Position numbers and translations under genes: made by a program. The notes under the pieces were generated by a model, which saw nothing but the letters and a program-made list of their open reading frames with translations, was not told the origin of the DNA and made no database searches. Source: Rhodobacter sp. 24-YEA-8 (GTDB taxonomy: Bacteria; Pseudomonadota; Alphaproteobacteria; Rhodobacterales; Rhodobacteraceae). Taken from it: 64,000 bases of DNA. Where the stretch lies: positions 1,315,001 through 1,379,000 of the forward strand of contig NZ_FNSK01000001.1 of assembly GCF_900105075.1 (NCBI RefSeq), given 5' to 3'. Shown here piece by piece: positions 46,068-55,940 of this stretch (positions within the stretch are counted from its first letter, which is position 1; every line of letters starts with the position of its first letter).

Positions 46068-47138
46068 ATGGCAACAGCCAGCCTGCTGGACTTCGGGAGC
46101 AAGAAAGACATGGATAAGCAAAAGGCGCTGGAAAGCGCCCTCCAGCAGATCGAACGGCAATTCGGCAAGGGCTCGATCATGAAGCTCGGCGCCGACAGCC
46201 CAGCGATGGAGATTGAGGCGACCTCGACCGGTTCGCTGGGTCTGGATATCGCGCTTGGAATTGGTGGCCTGCCGAAAGGGCGGATCATCGAGATTTACGG
46301 GCCGGAAAGCTCGGGCAAGACCACGCTGACGCTGCATGCCGTTGCGGAAGAGCAGAAAAAGGGCGGTGTCTGCGCCTTTGTGGATGCGGAACACGCGCTG
46401 GACCCGAGCTATGCCAAAAAGCTCGGCGTCAATCTTGATGAACTCCTGATCTCGCAGCCCGATACCGGCGAGCAGGCGCTTGAGATTGTTGATACCCTGG
46501 TGCGCTCGGGTGCGGTCTCGATGATCGTTGTCGACTCGGTCGCCGCGCTGACGCCGAAGGCGGAACTTGAGGGCGATATGGGCGACGCGACGGTCGGCGC
46601 CCAGGCCCGTCTGATGAGCCAGGCGATGCGCAAACTCACCGCCTCGATCGGCAAATCGAACTGCATGGTGATCTTCATCAACCAGATCCGCATGAAAATC
46701 GGTGTGATGTTCGGCTCGCCCGAAACCACCACCGGTGGCAATGCGCTGAAATTCTACGCCTCTGTCCGGCTCGATATCCGCCGCATCGGCGCGATCAAGG
46801 ACCGCGAAGAGGTGGTCGGCAACTCGACCCGCGTGAAAGTGGTCAAGAACAAGGTGGCGCCGCCGTTCAAGCAGGTCGAATTCGACATCATGTATGGCGA
46901 GGGGATCTCGAAAACCGGTGAGCTGGTGGATATCGGCGTCAAGGCCGGCGTGGTCGAGAAGTCGGGCGCCTGGTATTCTTACGGTGATGAGCGGATCGGC
47001 CAGGGGCGTGAAAACGCCAAAACCTTCCTGAAGAACAACCCGGCCACCGCCCATGCGATTGAAGAAAAGATCCGGGCGGCCAATGGGCTTGATTTCCACA
47101 TGTCCCCCGAGGAAAGCGTTGTCGAGGATGACGCCTGA
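46068..47138 (+). CDS. recA: Recombinase RecA
   Basis: Filament-forming ATPase for homologous recombination and SOS induction. The 356 residues include the MAW-like N-terminus ([20 protein letters not shown]), Walker [10 protein letters not shown] (about 83-91), DAEHALDP (about 110-117), Walker [10 protein letters not shown] (about 156-164), DNA-binding loop 1 [35 protein letters not shown] (loop 2, about 210-229), and an acidic C-terminal tail ending ESVVEDDA. Single gene, AAGGAAAAAAGCC leader before the ATG. Confidence 0.98.
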   Translation: MATASLLDFGSKKDMDKQKALESALQQIERQFGKGSIMKLGADSPAMEIEATSTGSLGLDIALGIGGLPKGRIIEIYGPESSGKTTLTLHAVAEEQKKGGVCAFVDAEHALDPSYAKKLGVNLDELLISQPDTGEQALEIVDTLVRSGAVSMIVVDSVAALTPKAELEGDMGDATVGAQARLMSQAMRKLTASIGKSNCMVIFINQIRMKIGVMFGSPETTTGGNALKFYASVRLDIRRIGAIKDREEVVGNSTRVKVVKNKVAPPFKQVEFDIMYGEGISKTGELVDIGVKAGVVEKSGAWYSYGDERIGQGRENAKTFLKNNPATAHAIEEKIRAANGLDFHMSPEESVVEDDA

Positions 47139-48222
47139 TCCGACACCAGGCTGGATTTGAGGTCTGGGTCTGAGATGGCGGTCTGATATCGGGTCTGGAC
47201 CTGGTCATAAGAACATGGCCGGAGGCCCCGCATATCAGCTGCTGCCGGTTTCCCGGGCACGAAGATAAGATCGTGGCCGGGAAACCTGAGTGGGCTTATG
47301 ACGAGCCGGAAGTCAGGCCGTGCGCTCAGAAGCTGTGCATCACACTGGCCTTCTACCGCTGCCACAGCCCGACCTTATGGTCGGTCGATACTCCCCGACG
47401 CACCTGTCGCGCCATTGGTTCATCGCCTCAGAACACAAGAATACGCGTAATGTTGTCCTGACCGGACGAACCCACCGTTGCCTTTCTCCGGAGGATCCCG
47501 CTCCTCCGTGACCCGCGCAAAATTACATTTGAACCCGCGGATCGCGTCTGCCTGCGCATCGTCCTGTCAGGTCACCTTCGCTGGCCGCGAGAATTGCTTT
47601 TATCTGGTGCAAATCGACCTGGTGTTGATGCCAGCGCTCCGGAACCAAGGGCATTCAACAGGAGAGGAGATCGCGCGACAGAACCGACGCAGGGTCTCAC
47701 GCGGGATGAAAGGCAGCCAGACAGGCCTGAAGACAGGCGGCCTTCCTGGCCTGCACAGGTTTCACCCATAGAACGGTTCCGAGCTGCTTCGTCCTGTCTT
47801 CATCTCAACAGCCAAATCCCGGCGGTTGCGATGGCCGGGTCAACCCGCCCAGTTTACGGGCTATGAGCTTCCCGCTGACCCGCAAACCCATGGCTGACAC
47901 GGCACCAGAAAGCATCTTCGCAACGCAGAAGGCCGAAGGGGCGGCCAGCAGGCTCTGTCAAACCCGCAAGGAAGCAGGTACCAAGAACTGCGACTTCGCT
48001 GGGCGCGTCTGCAAATCGCGCCGAAGACACCCGTGCCGGTCGTGCGCGGGGCAATGTAGTTTGAGGCCCGCGACATACCAGCTTCACCTGCTTTCCTCGA
48101 AACCGGCATCCTCTCACTTGCGGCCTTTTTTCGGTCCCGATGCATCCCACCGTGGACAGGGGGGGAAGGCGCCGTTACATGGAAGGCCGAAAACTGATCA
48201 TCCTCCATGAAGAGGCCCGGCC
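47139..48222. other. 1.1 kb region without recognisable gene between recA and alaS
   Basis: Neither strand holds a frame I would call coding; the longest (47863-48210 plus, 47861-48208 minus) overlap each other, are Cys/Arg/Ser-rich, and lack ribosome sites. No tRNA, tmRNA, RNase P or SRP RNA signature could be confirmed. A CCGGAGGATCCCGCTCCTCC hairpin near 47490 and an AGCAGG-bearing stretch near 47975 are the only structured parts I noticed. It could hold an unrecognised RNA or be decayed DNA. Confidence 0.5.
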
Positions 48223-50880
48223 ATGGCGTCGCTGAATGACATCCGCACCACCTATCTCGACTTCTTTAAGAAGAACGGGCACCGCGTTGTGGAAAGCTCG
48301 CCGCTGGTGCCGCGCAACGACCCGACGCTGATGTTCACCAATTCGGGCATGGTGCAGTTCAAGAACCTGTTCACCGGCACCGAGCACCGCGACTACAAGC
48401 GTGCCACCACCGCGCAGAAATGCGTGCGGGCGGGCGGGAAGCACAATGATCTCGACAATGTCGGCTATACCGCGCGCCATCATACCTTCTTTGAAATGCT
48501 GGGGAATTTCTCTTTCGGCGATTATTTCAAAGATCAGGCCATCGCTTTCGCCTGGGAGCTGCTGACGAAAGATTTCGGCCTCACGAAAGACAAGCTGCTG
48601 GTCACGATCTACCATACCGATGACGAGGCGGCGGATATCTGGAAGAAGGTCTCGGGCCTGTCGGATGACCGTATCATCCGCATTGCCTCGGATGATAATT
48701 TCTGGCGCATGGGTCCGACCGGCCCCTGTGGCCCCTGCACCGAGATTTTCTACGACCACGGTCCTTCGATCTGGGGTGGCCCGCCCGGTTCGGCGGATGA
48801 GGATGGCGACCGTTTCATCGAGATCTGGAACAACGTTTTCATGCAAAACGAGCAGTTCGAGGATGGCACGATGCGCCCGCTCGACATGCAGTCGATTGAT
48901 ACCGGCATGGGGCTGGAGCGGATCGGCGCACTGTTGCAGGGCAAGCACGACAATTATGACACCGATCTGATGCGGAGCCTGATCGAGGCTTCGGCACATG
49001 TGACCTCGTCTGACCCTGATGGGACCGGCAAAGTGCATCACCGGGTGATTGCGGACCATCTGCGCTCAACCTCGTTCCTGATCGCGGATGGGGTGATGCC
49101 CTCGAATGAAGGGCGCGGCTATGTGCTGCGCCGCATCCTGCGCCGTGCGGCGCGCCATGCGCATATGCTGGGCGCCAAGGATCCGGTGATGCACCGCCTG
49201 GTGCCGGCACTGGTGCGGCAGATGGGGGCGGCCTATCCGGAACTGACCCGCGCCCAGAGCCTGATCGAGGAAACGCTGAAGCTGGAGGAGACCAAATTCG
49301 GCCAGACCCTGGATCGCGGGCTGAAACTGCTGGACGAAGAACTTGGTCGTATCCCGGAAGGTGCCGATCTGCCCGGGGGGGCTGCGTTTAAGCTTTACGA
49401 CACCTATGGCTTCCCGCTGGACCTGACCCAGGACGCACTGCGCGAGATGGGCCGCAATGTCGATGTGGCCGGTTTCGAGGCTGCCATGGCCGAACAGCGC
49501 CAGAAAGCCCGCGCCGCCTGGTCCGGCACCGGCGAGGCCAAGGACGCGAAGATCTGGTTCGAACTGGCTGAATCGAAAGGCGTAACCGAGTTTCTCGGCT
49601 ATGAGACCGAGGCCGCAGAAGGTGTTGTTCAGGCGCTTGTGCGCGATGGGGCCGAGATCGGCGCGGCACAGACCGGCGAGGCCGTGCAGGTCGTCGTCAA
49701 CCAGACCCCGTTCTATGCCGAAAGCGGCGGTCAGGTCGGCGATACCGGCTTTATCCGCACCGATACCGGCGTGGTTGAGGTGACGGATACCAAAAAGGCG
49801 GCCGGCATCTTCATCCATATCGGCAAGGTGGTCGAGGGTGGCATCTCGCGGGGGCAGCCCGCGCGGCTTGAAGTTTCGCATGCCCGCCGTTCGGCGATCC
49901 GCGCGAACCATTCGGCCACCCATCTTCTGCATGAAGCGCTGCGCGCGGCCCTTGGGGATCACGTGGCGCAGAAGGGCTCGCTTAATGCGCCCGACCGGCT
50001 GCGGTTTGACTTCTCGCATGGTCAGGGGCTGAGTGCTGCCGAACTGGCGCAGGTCGAGGCCGAGGTGAATGACTATATCCGCCAGAACACCGCCGTTGAG
50101 ACCCGGATCATGACGCCGGATGACGCGCGCGGCATCGGCGCCCAGGCGCTCTTTGGCGAGAAGTATGGCGATGAGGTCCGCGTCGTTTCGATGGGGCAGC
50201 TTGCCGCTTCGGGCAAGGGGGCCGATGGGGCGACCTATAGTCTTGAGCTTTGCGGCGGTACGCATGTCAGGCGCACCGGCGATATCGGGGCCTTCGTGCT
50301 TTTGGGCGATTCCGCGTCTTCGGCCGGCGTGCGCCGGATCGAGGCGCTGACCGGCGATGCGGCGCTCGCACATCTGCGCGCCCATGAGCAACGCCTTGCA
50401 GAGGTCGCCTCGGTTCTGAAAGCACCGGTCGCTGAAGTGGTCGAAAGGGTGCGCGCGCTGGCCGAAGAGCGCAGGACCCTCACGAATGAAGTGGCCACCC
50501 TGCGGCGCGAGCTTGCGATGGGTGGTGGCGGCTCTGCTGGCCCGGAAGCCAAAGAGATCAACGGCGTGAAGATGATTGCTCAGGTGTTGAAAGGCGTTTC
50601 GGGCAAGGATCTTCCGGCCCTGATCGATGAGATGAAAACCCGCATCGGTTCGGGTGCGGTACTGCTGATTGCCGATACCGGCGCGAAACCGGCGGTGGCA
50701 GCAGGCGTGACCCAGGATCTTACCGGCAAAGTCTCGGCCGTGGATCTGGTCAAGGCGGCAGCGGCCGCGCTTGGCGGCAAAGGCGGCGGCGGTCGCCCGG
50801 ATATGGCTCAGGCCGGCGGCAATGACATTGCCGGCGCTGAGGCTGCGATCACGGCGGCCGAAGCCGTGCTGAGGGGCTGA
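48223..50880 (+). CDS. alaS: Alanyl-tRNA synthetase
   Basis: Charges tRNA-Ala and edits mischarged Ser/Gly. The 885 residues follow the class II catalytic core with [20 protein letters not shown] (about 27-46) and [20 protein letters not shown] (about 86-105); the tRNA recognition part; the editing domain with [12 protein letters not shown] (HxxxH, about 565) and CGGTHV (about 676); and the C-terminal coiled-coil/DHHA1 domain from about 720. GAAGAGGCCC precedes the ATG. DUF1330 gene lies three bases downstream and shares the transcript. Confidence 0.97.
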   Translation: MASLNDIRTTYLDFFKKNGHRVVESSPLVPRNDPTLMFTNSGMVQFKNLFTGTEHRDYKRATTAQKCVRAGGKHNDLDNVGYTARHHTFFEMLGNFSFGDYFKDQAIAFAWELLTKDFGLTKDKLLVTIYHTDDEAADIWKKVSGLSDDRIIRIASDDNFWRMGPTGPCGPCTEIFYDHGPSIWGGPPGSADEDGDRFIEIWNNVFMQNEQFEDGTMRPLDMQSIDTGMGLERIGALLQGKHDNYDTDLMRSLIEASAHVTSSDPDGTGKVHHRVIADHLRSTSFLIADGVMPSNEGRGYVLRRILRRAARHAHMLGAKDPVMHRLVPALVRQMGAAYPELTRAQSLIEETLKLEETKFGQTLDRGLKLLDEELGRIPEGADLPGGAAFKLYDTYGFPLDLTQDALREMGRNVDVAGFEAAMAEQRQKARAAWSGTGEAKDAKIWFELAESKGVTEFLGYETEAAEGVVQALVRDGAEIGAAQTGEAVQVVVNQTPFYAESGGQVGDTGFIRTDTGVVEVTDTKKAAGIFIHIGKVVEGGISRGQPARLEVSHARRSAIRANHSATHLLHEALRAALGDHVAQKGSLNAPDRLRFDFSHGQGLSAAELAQVEAEVNDYIRQNTAVETRIMTPDDARGIGAQALFGEKYGDEVRVVSMGQLAASGKGADGATYSLELCGGTHVRRTGDIGAFVLLGDSASSAGVRRIEALTGDAALAHLRAHEQRLAEVASVLKAPVAEVVERVRALAEERRTLTNEVATLRRELAMGGGGSAGPEAKEINGVKMIAQVLKGVSGKDLPALIDEMKTRIGSGAVLLIADTGAKPAVAAGVTQDLTGKVSAVDLVKAAAAALGGKGGGGRPDMAQAGGNDIAGAEAAITAAEAVLRG

Positions 50881-50883
50881 GCC

Positions 50884-51174
50884 ATGCCCGCAGCCTATTG
50901 GATCGCCCATGTCCATGTGACCGATGCCGAAGCCTATGCGCGCTATGCCAAAGGCGCGACAGAGGCGATTGAGGCACATGGCGGCAGCTTCCTCGCAAGA
51001 GGTGGCCGCTATGTGCAGCTTGAAGGCAATGACCGCGCGCGCAATGTGCTGGCGCGTTTCCCGGATCTCGAAACCGCGGTCGCCTGCTACAATTCGCCCG
51101 TCTATCAGGCTGCGCTGGATCACGCCCGCGGCGCTGCGGTCCGTGATCTCGTCGTGGTCGAAGCGGCAGAGTAG
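50884..51174 (+). CDS. DUF1330 family protein
   Basis: A 96-residue ferredoxin-like dimeric alpha/beta barrel protein of the DUF1330 family: AYWIAHVHVTDAEAYARYAKG at the start, GGSFLARGGRYVQLEG (about 33-48), and RDLVVVEAAE at the end. Function unknown. It begins three bases after the alaS stop (TGAGCCATG), so it is part of the alaS operon, and a terminator follows. Confidence 0.9.
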   Translation: MPAAYWIAHVHVTDAEAYARYAKGATEAIEAHGGSFLARGGRYVQLEGNDRARNVLARFPDLETAVACYNSPVYQAALDHARGAAVRDLVVVEAAE

Positions 51175-51222
51175 CCGCCGCCTCTCCAGGCAATTCTCTG
51201 CCTTTGGTAATCTTTCGTGAAC

Positions 51223-51252
51223 GGCCCGGGGCTTATCATGCCCCGGGCCTTT
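51223..51252 (+). terminator. Rho-independent terminator after alaS-DUF1330
   Basis: Ten-base perfect arms GGCCCGGGGC/GCCCCGGGCC with a seven-base loop and TTT after, about 50 bases past the DUF1330 stop. Confidence 0.85.
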
Positions 51253-51316
51253 CGCTATTCTGGCACAAAATGGCAAAGTGGGGCAGTAACCCGCGATCGG
51301 GCAGAGGACAGTGATC

Positions 51317-52111
51317 ATGTGTCGTTGGGCGGCCTATACGGGCGAGCCGATTTTTCTTGAAGATATCGTTTCACGCCCCGGTCATTCGCTGATCCATCAA
51401 AGCCATGGCGCCACCCAATGCCGCACCGCGATAAATGCCGACGGGTTCGGGATCGCCTGGTATGGGGATCGGCCTGAACCCGGGCTTTACCGCGATGTCA
51501 TGCCCGCCTGGTCAGATCCGAACCTGAAAAGCCTCACGGCCCAGGTGAAATCAGGTCTTTTCCTCGCCCATGTCCGCGCCTCGACCGGCACTGCCACCAG
51601 CCGCAACAATTGCCATCCCTTCACCGCCGGACGGTGGAGTTTCATGCATAACGGCCAGGTCGGCGGCTATGATGCCTTCCGTCGCGATGCCGAAATGCTG
51701 ATCCCCGAAGGGCTTTACCCGCAACGCAAGGGCGCCACCGACAGCGAAGCGCTCTTCCTTGTCGCCCTCGCCGAAGGCCTCGAAACCGATCCGCGCACAG
51801 CACTTGAACGCGCCTGCGCCCGCTTCATCTCGCTTGCCCGCCGCAAAGGCGCAGCGCCCTTTCTCAGGATGACCGCCGCGCTGTCAGATGGTGAAACACT
51901 TTACGCGGTGCGCTATGCCAGCGATGAGCTGGCGCCCTCGCTCTGGTATCGCTGGTCCGACAGCCGCAAAGGCATGGCCGTCGTCTCAGAGCCGCTCGAG
52001 GCTGAAGAGGGCGACTGGACCGAAGTACCGGCCAATTCCTTCTGCACCTTCAGCGCGGTCGATGTCAGAACCCAACCCTTCCTGCCCTGCAGCCTCAAAG
52101 AAGCCGCATAG
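51317..52111 (+). CDS. Class II glutamine amidotransferase (YafJ/EgtC-type)
   Basis: An Ntn-hydrolase glutaminase domain of 264 residues. It starts MCRWAAYTGEPIFLEDIV; Cys2, exposed after Met removal, is the nucleophile, which fixes the start at ATG 51317 and rules out GTG 51311. Other family marks are ADGFGIAWYG (about 47-56), AHVRASTGTATSRNNCHPF (about 84-102) and SFMHNGQVGGYD (about 107-118). Relatives act on gamma-glutamyl bonds (EgtC) or are of unknown role (YafJ); no ergothioneine genes are nearby, so the substrate is open. Confidence 0.88.
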   Translation: MCRWAAYTGEPIFLEDIVSRPGHSLIHQSHGATQCRTAINADGFGIAWYGDRPEPGLYRDVMPAWSDPNLKSLTAQVKSGLFLAHVRASTGTATSRNNCHPFTAGRWSFMHNGQVGGYDAFRRDAEMLIPEGLYPQRKGATDSEALFLVALAEGLETDPRTALERACARFISLARRKGAAPFLRMTAALSDGETLYAVRYASDELAPSLWYRWSDSRKGMAVVSEPLEAEEGDWTEVPANSFCTFSAVDVRTQPFLPCSLKEAA

Positions 52112-52112
52112 A

Positions 52113-52145
52113 AAAAGGGCACCCAAAGCAGGTGCCCTTTTCCTT
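52113..52145 (+). terminator. Rho-independent terminator
   Basis: Eleven-base perfect arms AAAAGGGCACC/GGTGCCCTTTT with a seven-base loop, immediately after the amidotransferase stop. Bidirectional character suits the convergent mmsA gene. Confidence 0.92.
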
Positions 52146-52207
52146 TTAGTGAAAACACTCCACGGGGAAGTGGGGGTGTGAAACCCCCGGCTCCTCCGTC
52201 AGCCTGA

Positions 52208-53710
52208 TCAGTCCAGCGCCTTGAAGTTCAGCGCTGCGCCTTCTTTGATCCCCGAGAACCAGCGCGCCGTCACCGTCTTTGTCTTGGTGTAGAAACGCAG
52301 CGCATCCGGGCCATATTGGTTCAGGTCACCGAAGGACGACTTCTTCCAGCCGCCAAAGGTATAGTAGCTCAGCGGCACCGGGATCGGGAAGTTCACACCC
52401 ACCATCCCGACATTGACCCGGCTTGCAAAGTCACGCGCCGTGTCGCCATCGGCGGTGAAGATCGCCGTGCCATTGCCGTATTCATTGTCGATCACCAGTT
52501 GCAGCGCGTCCTCATAGGTCTCGGCGCGCACCTGGGTCAGAACCGGCCCGAAGATCTCCTGCTTGTAGATCTCCATATCGCGGGTCGCATGGTCAAAGAG
52601 CGACGGGCCGACGAAGAAGCCGTTCTCATAGCCCTGGAGGCTGAAATTCCGGCCATCGACGACCAGTTTCGCGCCCTGTTCCACACCTGAATCGATCAGG
52701 CCACGGATCCGCTGTGCCGAGGCCGAGGTAATGACCGGTCCGAAATCGACATCATCACCGGCGGTATAGGGGCCGACTTTCAGCTTTTCGATGCGTGGCA
52801 CGAGCTTTTCTATCAGCGCATCAGCGGTTTCCTTACCGACCGGCACCGCGACCGAGATCGCCATGCAGCGTTCGCCGGCTGCGCCGAAACCAGCCCCGAT
52901 CAGAGCATCTGCCGCCTTGTCGAGATCGGCATCCGGCATGATGACCATATGGTTCTTCGCGCCGCCAAAGCATTGTGCGCGTTTGCCATTGGTCGCAGCC
53001 CGGCCATAGATGTACTGCGCAATCGGGGTCGAGCCGACGAAACCGACCGCCTGGATCACCTCGTGATCAAGGATCGCATCGACGATTTCCTTGTCGCCAT
53101 TCACCACCTGCAAGACGCCGTCGGGCAGGCCTGCTTCTTTCAGGAGTTCCGCAAGATAAAGTGCGGTCGAGGGGCAGCGCTCGGACGGCTTCAGGATCAT
53201 CGCATTGCCCGCGACCAGAGCCGGAGCCATTTTCCACAGCGGGATCATTGCGGGGAAGTTGAAGGGCGTGATGCCTGCGACAACGCCAAGCGCCTGACGC
53301 ATCGAATAAATATCGATCCCCGGGCCAGCGCTGTCGGTATATTCGCCCTTCAGAAGCGCAGGCGCGCCCATGCAGACTTCGACGACTTCCAGCCCGCGCT
53401 GCACATCGCCTTTCGCATCCGGAATGGTCTTGCCATGCTCGCGCGACACCAGTTCTGCGAGCTTTTCCATGTCGCGGTTGATGAGCGCCGCAAAGGCCAT
53501 CATCACACGGGCGCGGCGCTGCGGGTTGACCGCCTGCCATTTCAGCTGTGCCGCTGCTGCCGACTGGATGGCAGCGTCAAGCTCTGCCGGCGTGGCCAGC
53601 GCAAGGCGCGCCTGGACTTCGCCGGTGGCGGGGTTGAAGACATCAGTGAAGCGGCCCGACGTGCCCTTCACCAGCTTGCCGTCGATCCAGTGACCGATCT
53701 CAGCGACCAT
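52208..53710 (-). CDS. mmsA: Methylmalonate-semialdehyde dehydrogenase (CoA-acylating)
   Basis: Converts (methyl)malonate semialdehyde plus CoA to propionyl- or acetyl-CoA in valine, thymine or inositol breakdown. The 500-residue ALDH has the cofactor segment PFNFPAMIPLWKMAPALVAG (about 150-169), QAVGFVGSTPIAQYIY (about 228-243), and the nucleophile in GAAGERCMAISVAVPVG (Cys about 283). The Arg and missing general-base Glu typical of CoA-acylating members are consistent. Starts at 53710 with GGAGG seven bases upstream. Divergent from a LysR gene. Confidence 0.92.
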   Translation of the reverse strand: MVAEIGHWIDGKLVKGTSGRFTDVFNPATGEVQARLALATPAELDAAIQSAAAAQLKWQAVNPQRRARVMMAFAALINRDMEKLAELVSREHGKTIPDAKGDVQRGLEVVEVCMGAPALLKGEYTDSAGPGIDIYSMRQALGVVAGITPFNFPAMIPLWKMAPALVAGNAMILKPSERCPSTALYLAELLKEAGLPDGVLQVVNGDKEIVDAILDHEVIQAVGFVGSTPIAQYIYGRAATNGKRAQCFGGAKNHMVIMPDADLDKAADALIGAGFGAAGERCMAISVAVPVGKETADALIEKLVPRIEKLKVGPYTAGDDVDFGPVITSASAQRIRGLIDSGVEQGAKLVVDGRNFSLQGYENGFFVGPSLFDHATRDMEIYKQEIFGPVLTQVRAETYEDALQLVIDNEYGNGTAIFTADGDTARDFASRVNVGMVGVNFPIPVPLSYYTFGGWKKSSFGDLNQYGPDALRFYTKTKTVTARWFSGIKEGAALNFKALD

Positions 53711-53792
53711 GGCAGAACCTCCCATATGGAATTGCATATACCGCTTTTACCCTTGCGAATTCGCGGATCAAAGCGCCAATAGACCAAAGGCA

Positions 53793-53810
53793 TTTTGCAT
53801 TTTTGCAAAA
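53793..53810. promoter_or_regulatory. Inverted repeat between mmsA and the LysR gene
   Basis: TTTTGCA and TGCAAAA flank four T. It lies in the divergent promoter region, 24 bases before the LysR GTG and 83 before mmsA, where a LysR-type regulator would bind (T-N11-A spacing also present). Position-based inference. Confidence 0.45.
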
Positions 53811-53833
53811 GGGTGCGGAGAGGCGGGGACGGA

Positions 53834-54757
53834 GTGGATTGGGACGATCTCAGGATATTTCTCGAAGTTGCGCGCCATGAAAGCCTGTCTGGCGCCGGCA
53901 AGCGGCTCAAGATCGATGCGGCGACGGTCGGGCGGCGGGTGCAGCGCTTTGAAGAGGCGCTTGGCCAGCGGCTTTTTGCCCGCAGCCCTCAGGGCTATCA
54001 GCTGAGCCAGGCCGGAGAGCGGCTTTTGCCGGCTGCCGAACGTGCCGAGGCGGCGATGCTGGCAGCGGGCGAGGCGCTGAGTGGCGACAGGCCGGGGCAG
54101 GGGCTGACCGGGCTGATCCGGCTTGGCGCCCCCGATGGCTGCGCCAATTACCTGCTGCCGCCGGTGATCGCGCGGATCTGCGACCAGAATCCGGGGCTCG
54201 AGGTTCAGCTGGTGGCGCTGCCGCGCGTCTTTAACCTTTCGAAACGCGAGGCCGATATGGCCATCGGCGTCTCGCGGCCTGAAACCGGGCGGCTCACGGT
54301 GCAGAAGCTGACCGATTACCAGCTGGTGCTTGCGGCATCCGAGGCCTGGCTCGCGCGCAACCCCGAGCCGCAGGATCTGGCCGATCTGCGCGATCTGCGA
54401 TTCGTCGGCTATATCCCGGATCTGATTTTCGACAAGGAACTGGACTATCTGGCCGAGCTTGGTGCGCCCCAGGTGGCGATTTCTTCTAACTCGGTCTCGG
54501 TGCAGCTGAATTTTCTGCGCCAGGGGGCGGGCATCGGCATTGTTCACGATTTTGCCCTGCCGGCGGCGCCCGAACTCCGGCAGCTCCTGTCCGATAAGGT
54601 AGGGCTGACCCGGTCGTTCTGGCTGATCCGTCACGCCGATGACGGGCGGGTTCAGCGGTTGAACCGCTTTGCCCAAAGCCTTGTGCGCGAGACCAGGATC
54701 GAGATGACCAGGCATGAAAAGACCGCAGCAACTGGCACTTACGGCCACGGGGCTTGA
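53834..54757 (+). CDS. LysR-family transcriptional regulator
   Basis: A 307-residue regulator: winged helix (WDDLRIFLEVARHESLSGAG, then DAATVGRRVQRFEEALGQRL, 1-60), linker helix, and periplasmic-binding-like effector domain (about 92-300). The recognition helix sequence ATVGRRVQRFE is characteristic of a LysR branch common next to aldehyde dehydrogenase genes. The GTG at 53834 is used; TTG 53795 would start inside the likely operator. Divergent orientation to mmsA suggests that it controls mmsA (inference). Confidence 0.87.
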   Translation: MDWDDLRIFLEVARHESLSGAGKRLKIDAATVGRRVQRFEEALGQRLFARSPQGYQLSQAGERLLPAAERAEAAMLAAGEALSGDRPGQGLTGLIRLGAPDGCANYLLPPVIARICDQNPGLEVQLVALPRVFNLSKREADMAIGVSRPETGRLTVQKLTDYQLVLAASEAWLARNPEPQDLADLRDLRFVGYIPDLIFDKELDYLAELGAPQVAISSNSVSVQLNFLRQGAGIGIVHDFALPAAPELRQLLSDKVGLTRSFWLIRHADDGRVQRLNRFAQSLVRETRIEMTRHEKTAATGTYGHGA

Positions 54758-54817
54758 CAGAATCCTGTGGCTCAAAGACCCTTCCTCTGACAGACGCGGG
54801 AAAGTGAGGAACAGCCC

Positions 54818-55249
54818 ATGCTTGTCAGCCAGATCCTGAAGACAAAACCGGCAGGGGTGATCACGATTGCCCCCGAGGCCACTGTTGCCGAAGCTGCCGC
54901 ATTGCTGTCCGAGAAACGGATCGGGGCGATCATCGTCTCATCCGACGGCAAGACGGCCCTCGGGATTCTTTCCGAGCGCGATATCGTCCGTGAACTGGGG
55001 CGCACCGGCGTGACCTGCCTTTCGGCAAGGGTGACCGAGCTGATGACGTCAAAGCTCGTCTCCTGTACCAGCGGCGATCTGAATATGGATATCCTGCAAA
55101 CCATGACCGATGGCCGGTTCCGCCATATGCCGGTGATCGAAAATGGCGAGATGCTGGCGATCATCACCCTGGGCGATGTGGTGAAGGCGCGGCTGCAGGA
55201 GCTGAACGCTGAGAAGGATGCCCTTGAAGGCATGATCATGGGTCATTGA
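54818..55249 (+). CDS. Two-CBS-domain protein
   Basis: A 143-residue stand-alone pair of CBS domains (about 8-62 and 75-130), which usually bind adenosine nucleotides to sense energy state. Marks include TVAEAAALLSEKRIGAIIV (about 23-41), GILSERDIVRELG (about 48-60), MTDGRFRHMPVIENGEMLAI (about 91-110) and ITLGDVVKARL (about 111-121). It carries no catalytic partner, so it may regulate another protein. Found 60 bases after the LysR gene, with GTGAGGAAC before the ATG. Confidence 0.9.
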   Translation: MLVSQILKTKPAGVITIAPEATVAEAAALLSEKRIGAIIVSSDGKTALGILSERDIVRELGRTGVTCLSARVTELMTSKLVSCTSGDLNMDILQTMTDGRFRHMPVIENGEMLAIITLGDVVKARLQELNAEKDALEGMIMGH

Positions 55250-55362
55250 CCACAGTGACCACTGCGCCGGCTTTTGCTGCGCTGCGGCGGTTTTGATCTT
55301 GCGCAGGCGCAGGCAATATTGTTGCGTGCGCCTGCAGCGGAGGGATCAGGGAGGATTTACCC

Positions 55363-55854
55363 ATGCGCATCGGCCTTTATCCGGGCACCTTTGATCCGGT
55401 AACGCTGGGGCATACCGATATCATCCGGCGGGCGATGGTGCTGGTCGACCGGCTGGTGATCGGGGTGGCGATCAACCGGGACAAGGGCCCCTTGTTCAGC
55501 CTGGATGACCGGGTTTCGATGCTGCGCGCGGAATGTGCCGCGATCACTGACATTACCGGCGGTGAAATTCTGGTGCATCCGTTCGAGAATCTGCTGATCG
55601 ACTGCGCCCGCGATGTGGGGGCGAATGTGATCGTACGCGGGCTCAGGGCAGTGGCGGATTTCGAGTATGAATTCCAGATGGTCGGGATGAACCGGGCGCT
55701 GGACGATTCTGTCGAGACGGTCTTCCTGATGGCCGATGCGCGCCGCCAGGCGATTGCCTCGAAACTGGTGAAAGAGATCGCCAGACTGGGCGGCGATGTG
55801 AGCCGGTTCGTGCCGGCCCCGGTCGCGACGGCCCTGAAGGCGAAATACGGCTGA
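55363..55854 (+). CDS. coaD: Pantetheine-phosphate adenylyltransferase
   Basis: Penultimate step of coenzyme A synthesis: adenylates 4'-phosphopantetheine. The 163 residues are of normal length: [18 protein letters not shown] with the TxGH nucleotidyl motif (about 6-23), [21 protein letters not shown] (about 88-108) and the [20 protein letters not shown] end (about 131-150). GGAGG precedes the ATG. Followed by a pair of hairpins. Confidence 0.96.
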   Translation: [163 protein letters not shown]

Positions 55855-55861
55855 ACAAGAA

Positions 55862-55910
55862 GCCGATTTCTTTAAAGAAATCGGCGCGGATTTTTTTGAA
55901 AAATCCGCGC
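55862..55910. terminator. Two back-to-back hairpins between coaD and gap
   Basis: First a perfect 24-base palindrome (55862-55885, arms GCCGATTTCTTT/AAAGAAATCGGC), then a 12-base-arm hairpin with loop TTG (55884-55910). They share two bases. They lie in the 86-base gap between converging stops and could end transcription in both directions. Confidence 0.75.
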
Positions 55911-55940
55911 CCTTTGCAATCCGGGAAGGCCTGACCGGTG

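Noticed and set aside
47955..47985. CGCAAGGAAGCAGG, reminiscent of the SRP RNA GGAAGGAAGCAG loop
   Set aside because: The opposite strand of the loop (CAGG) is replaced by CAAA, and I could not draw the helix 8 structure or a terminator, so an SRP RNA is not supported.
49066..51318. A 750-codon open frame on the minus strand
   Set aside because: Exactly antisense to alaS and DUF1330, whose motifs are unmistakable; the product is His/Arg/Gly-rich without any fold, as expected of a high-GC shadow.
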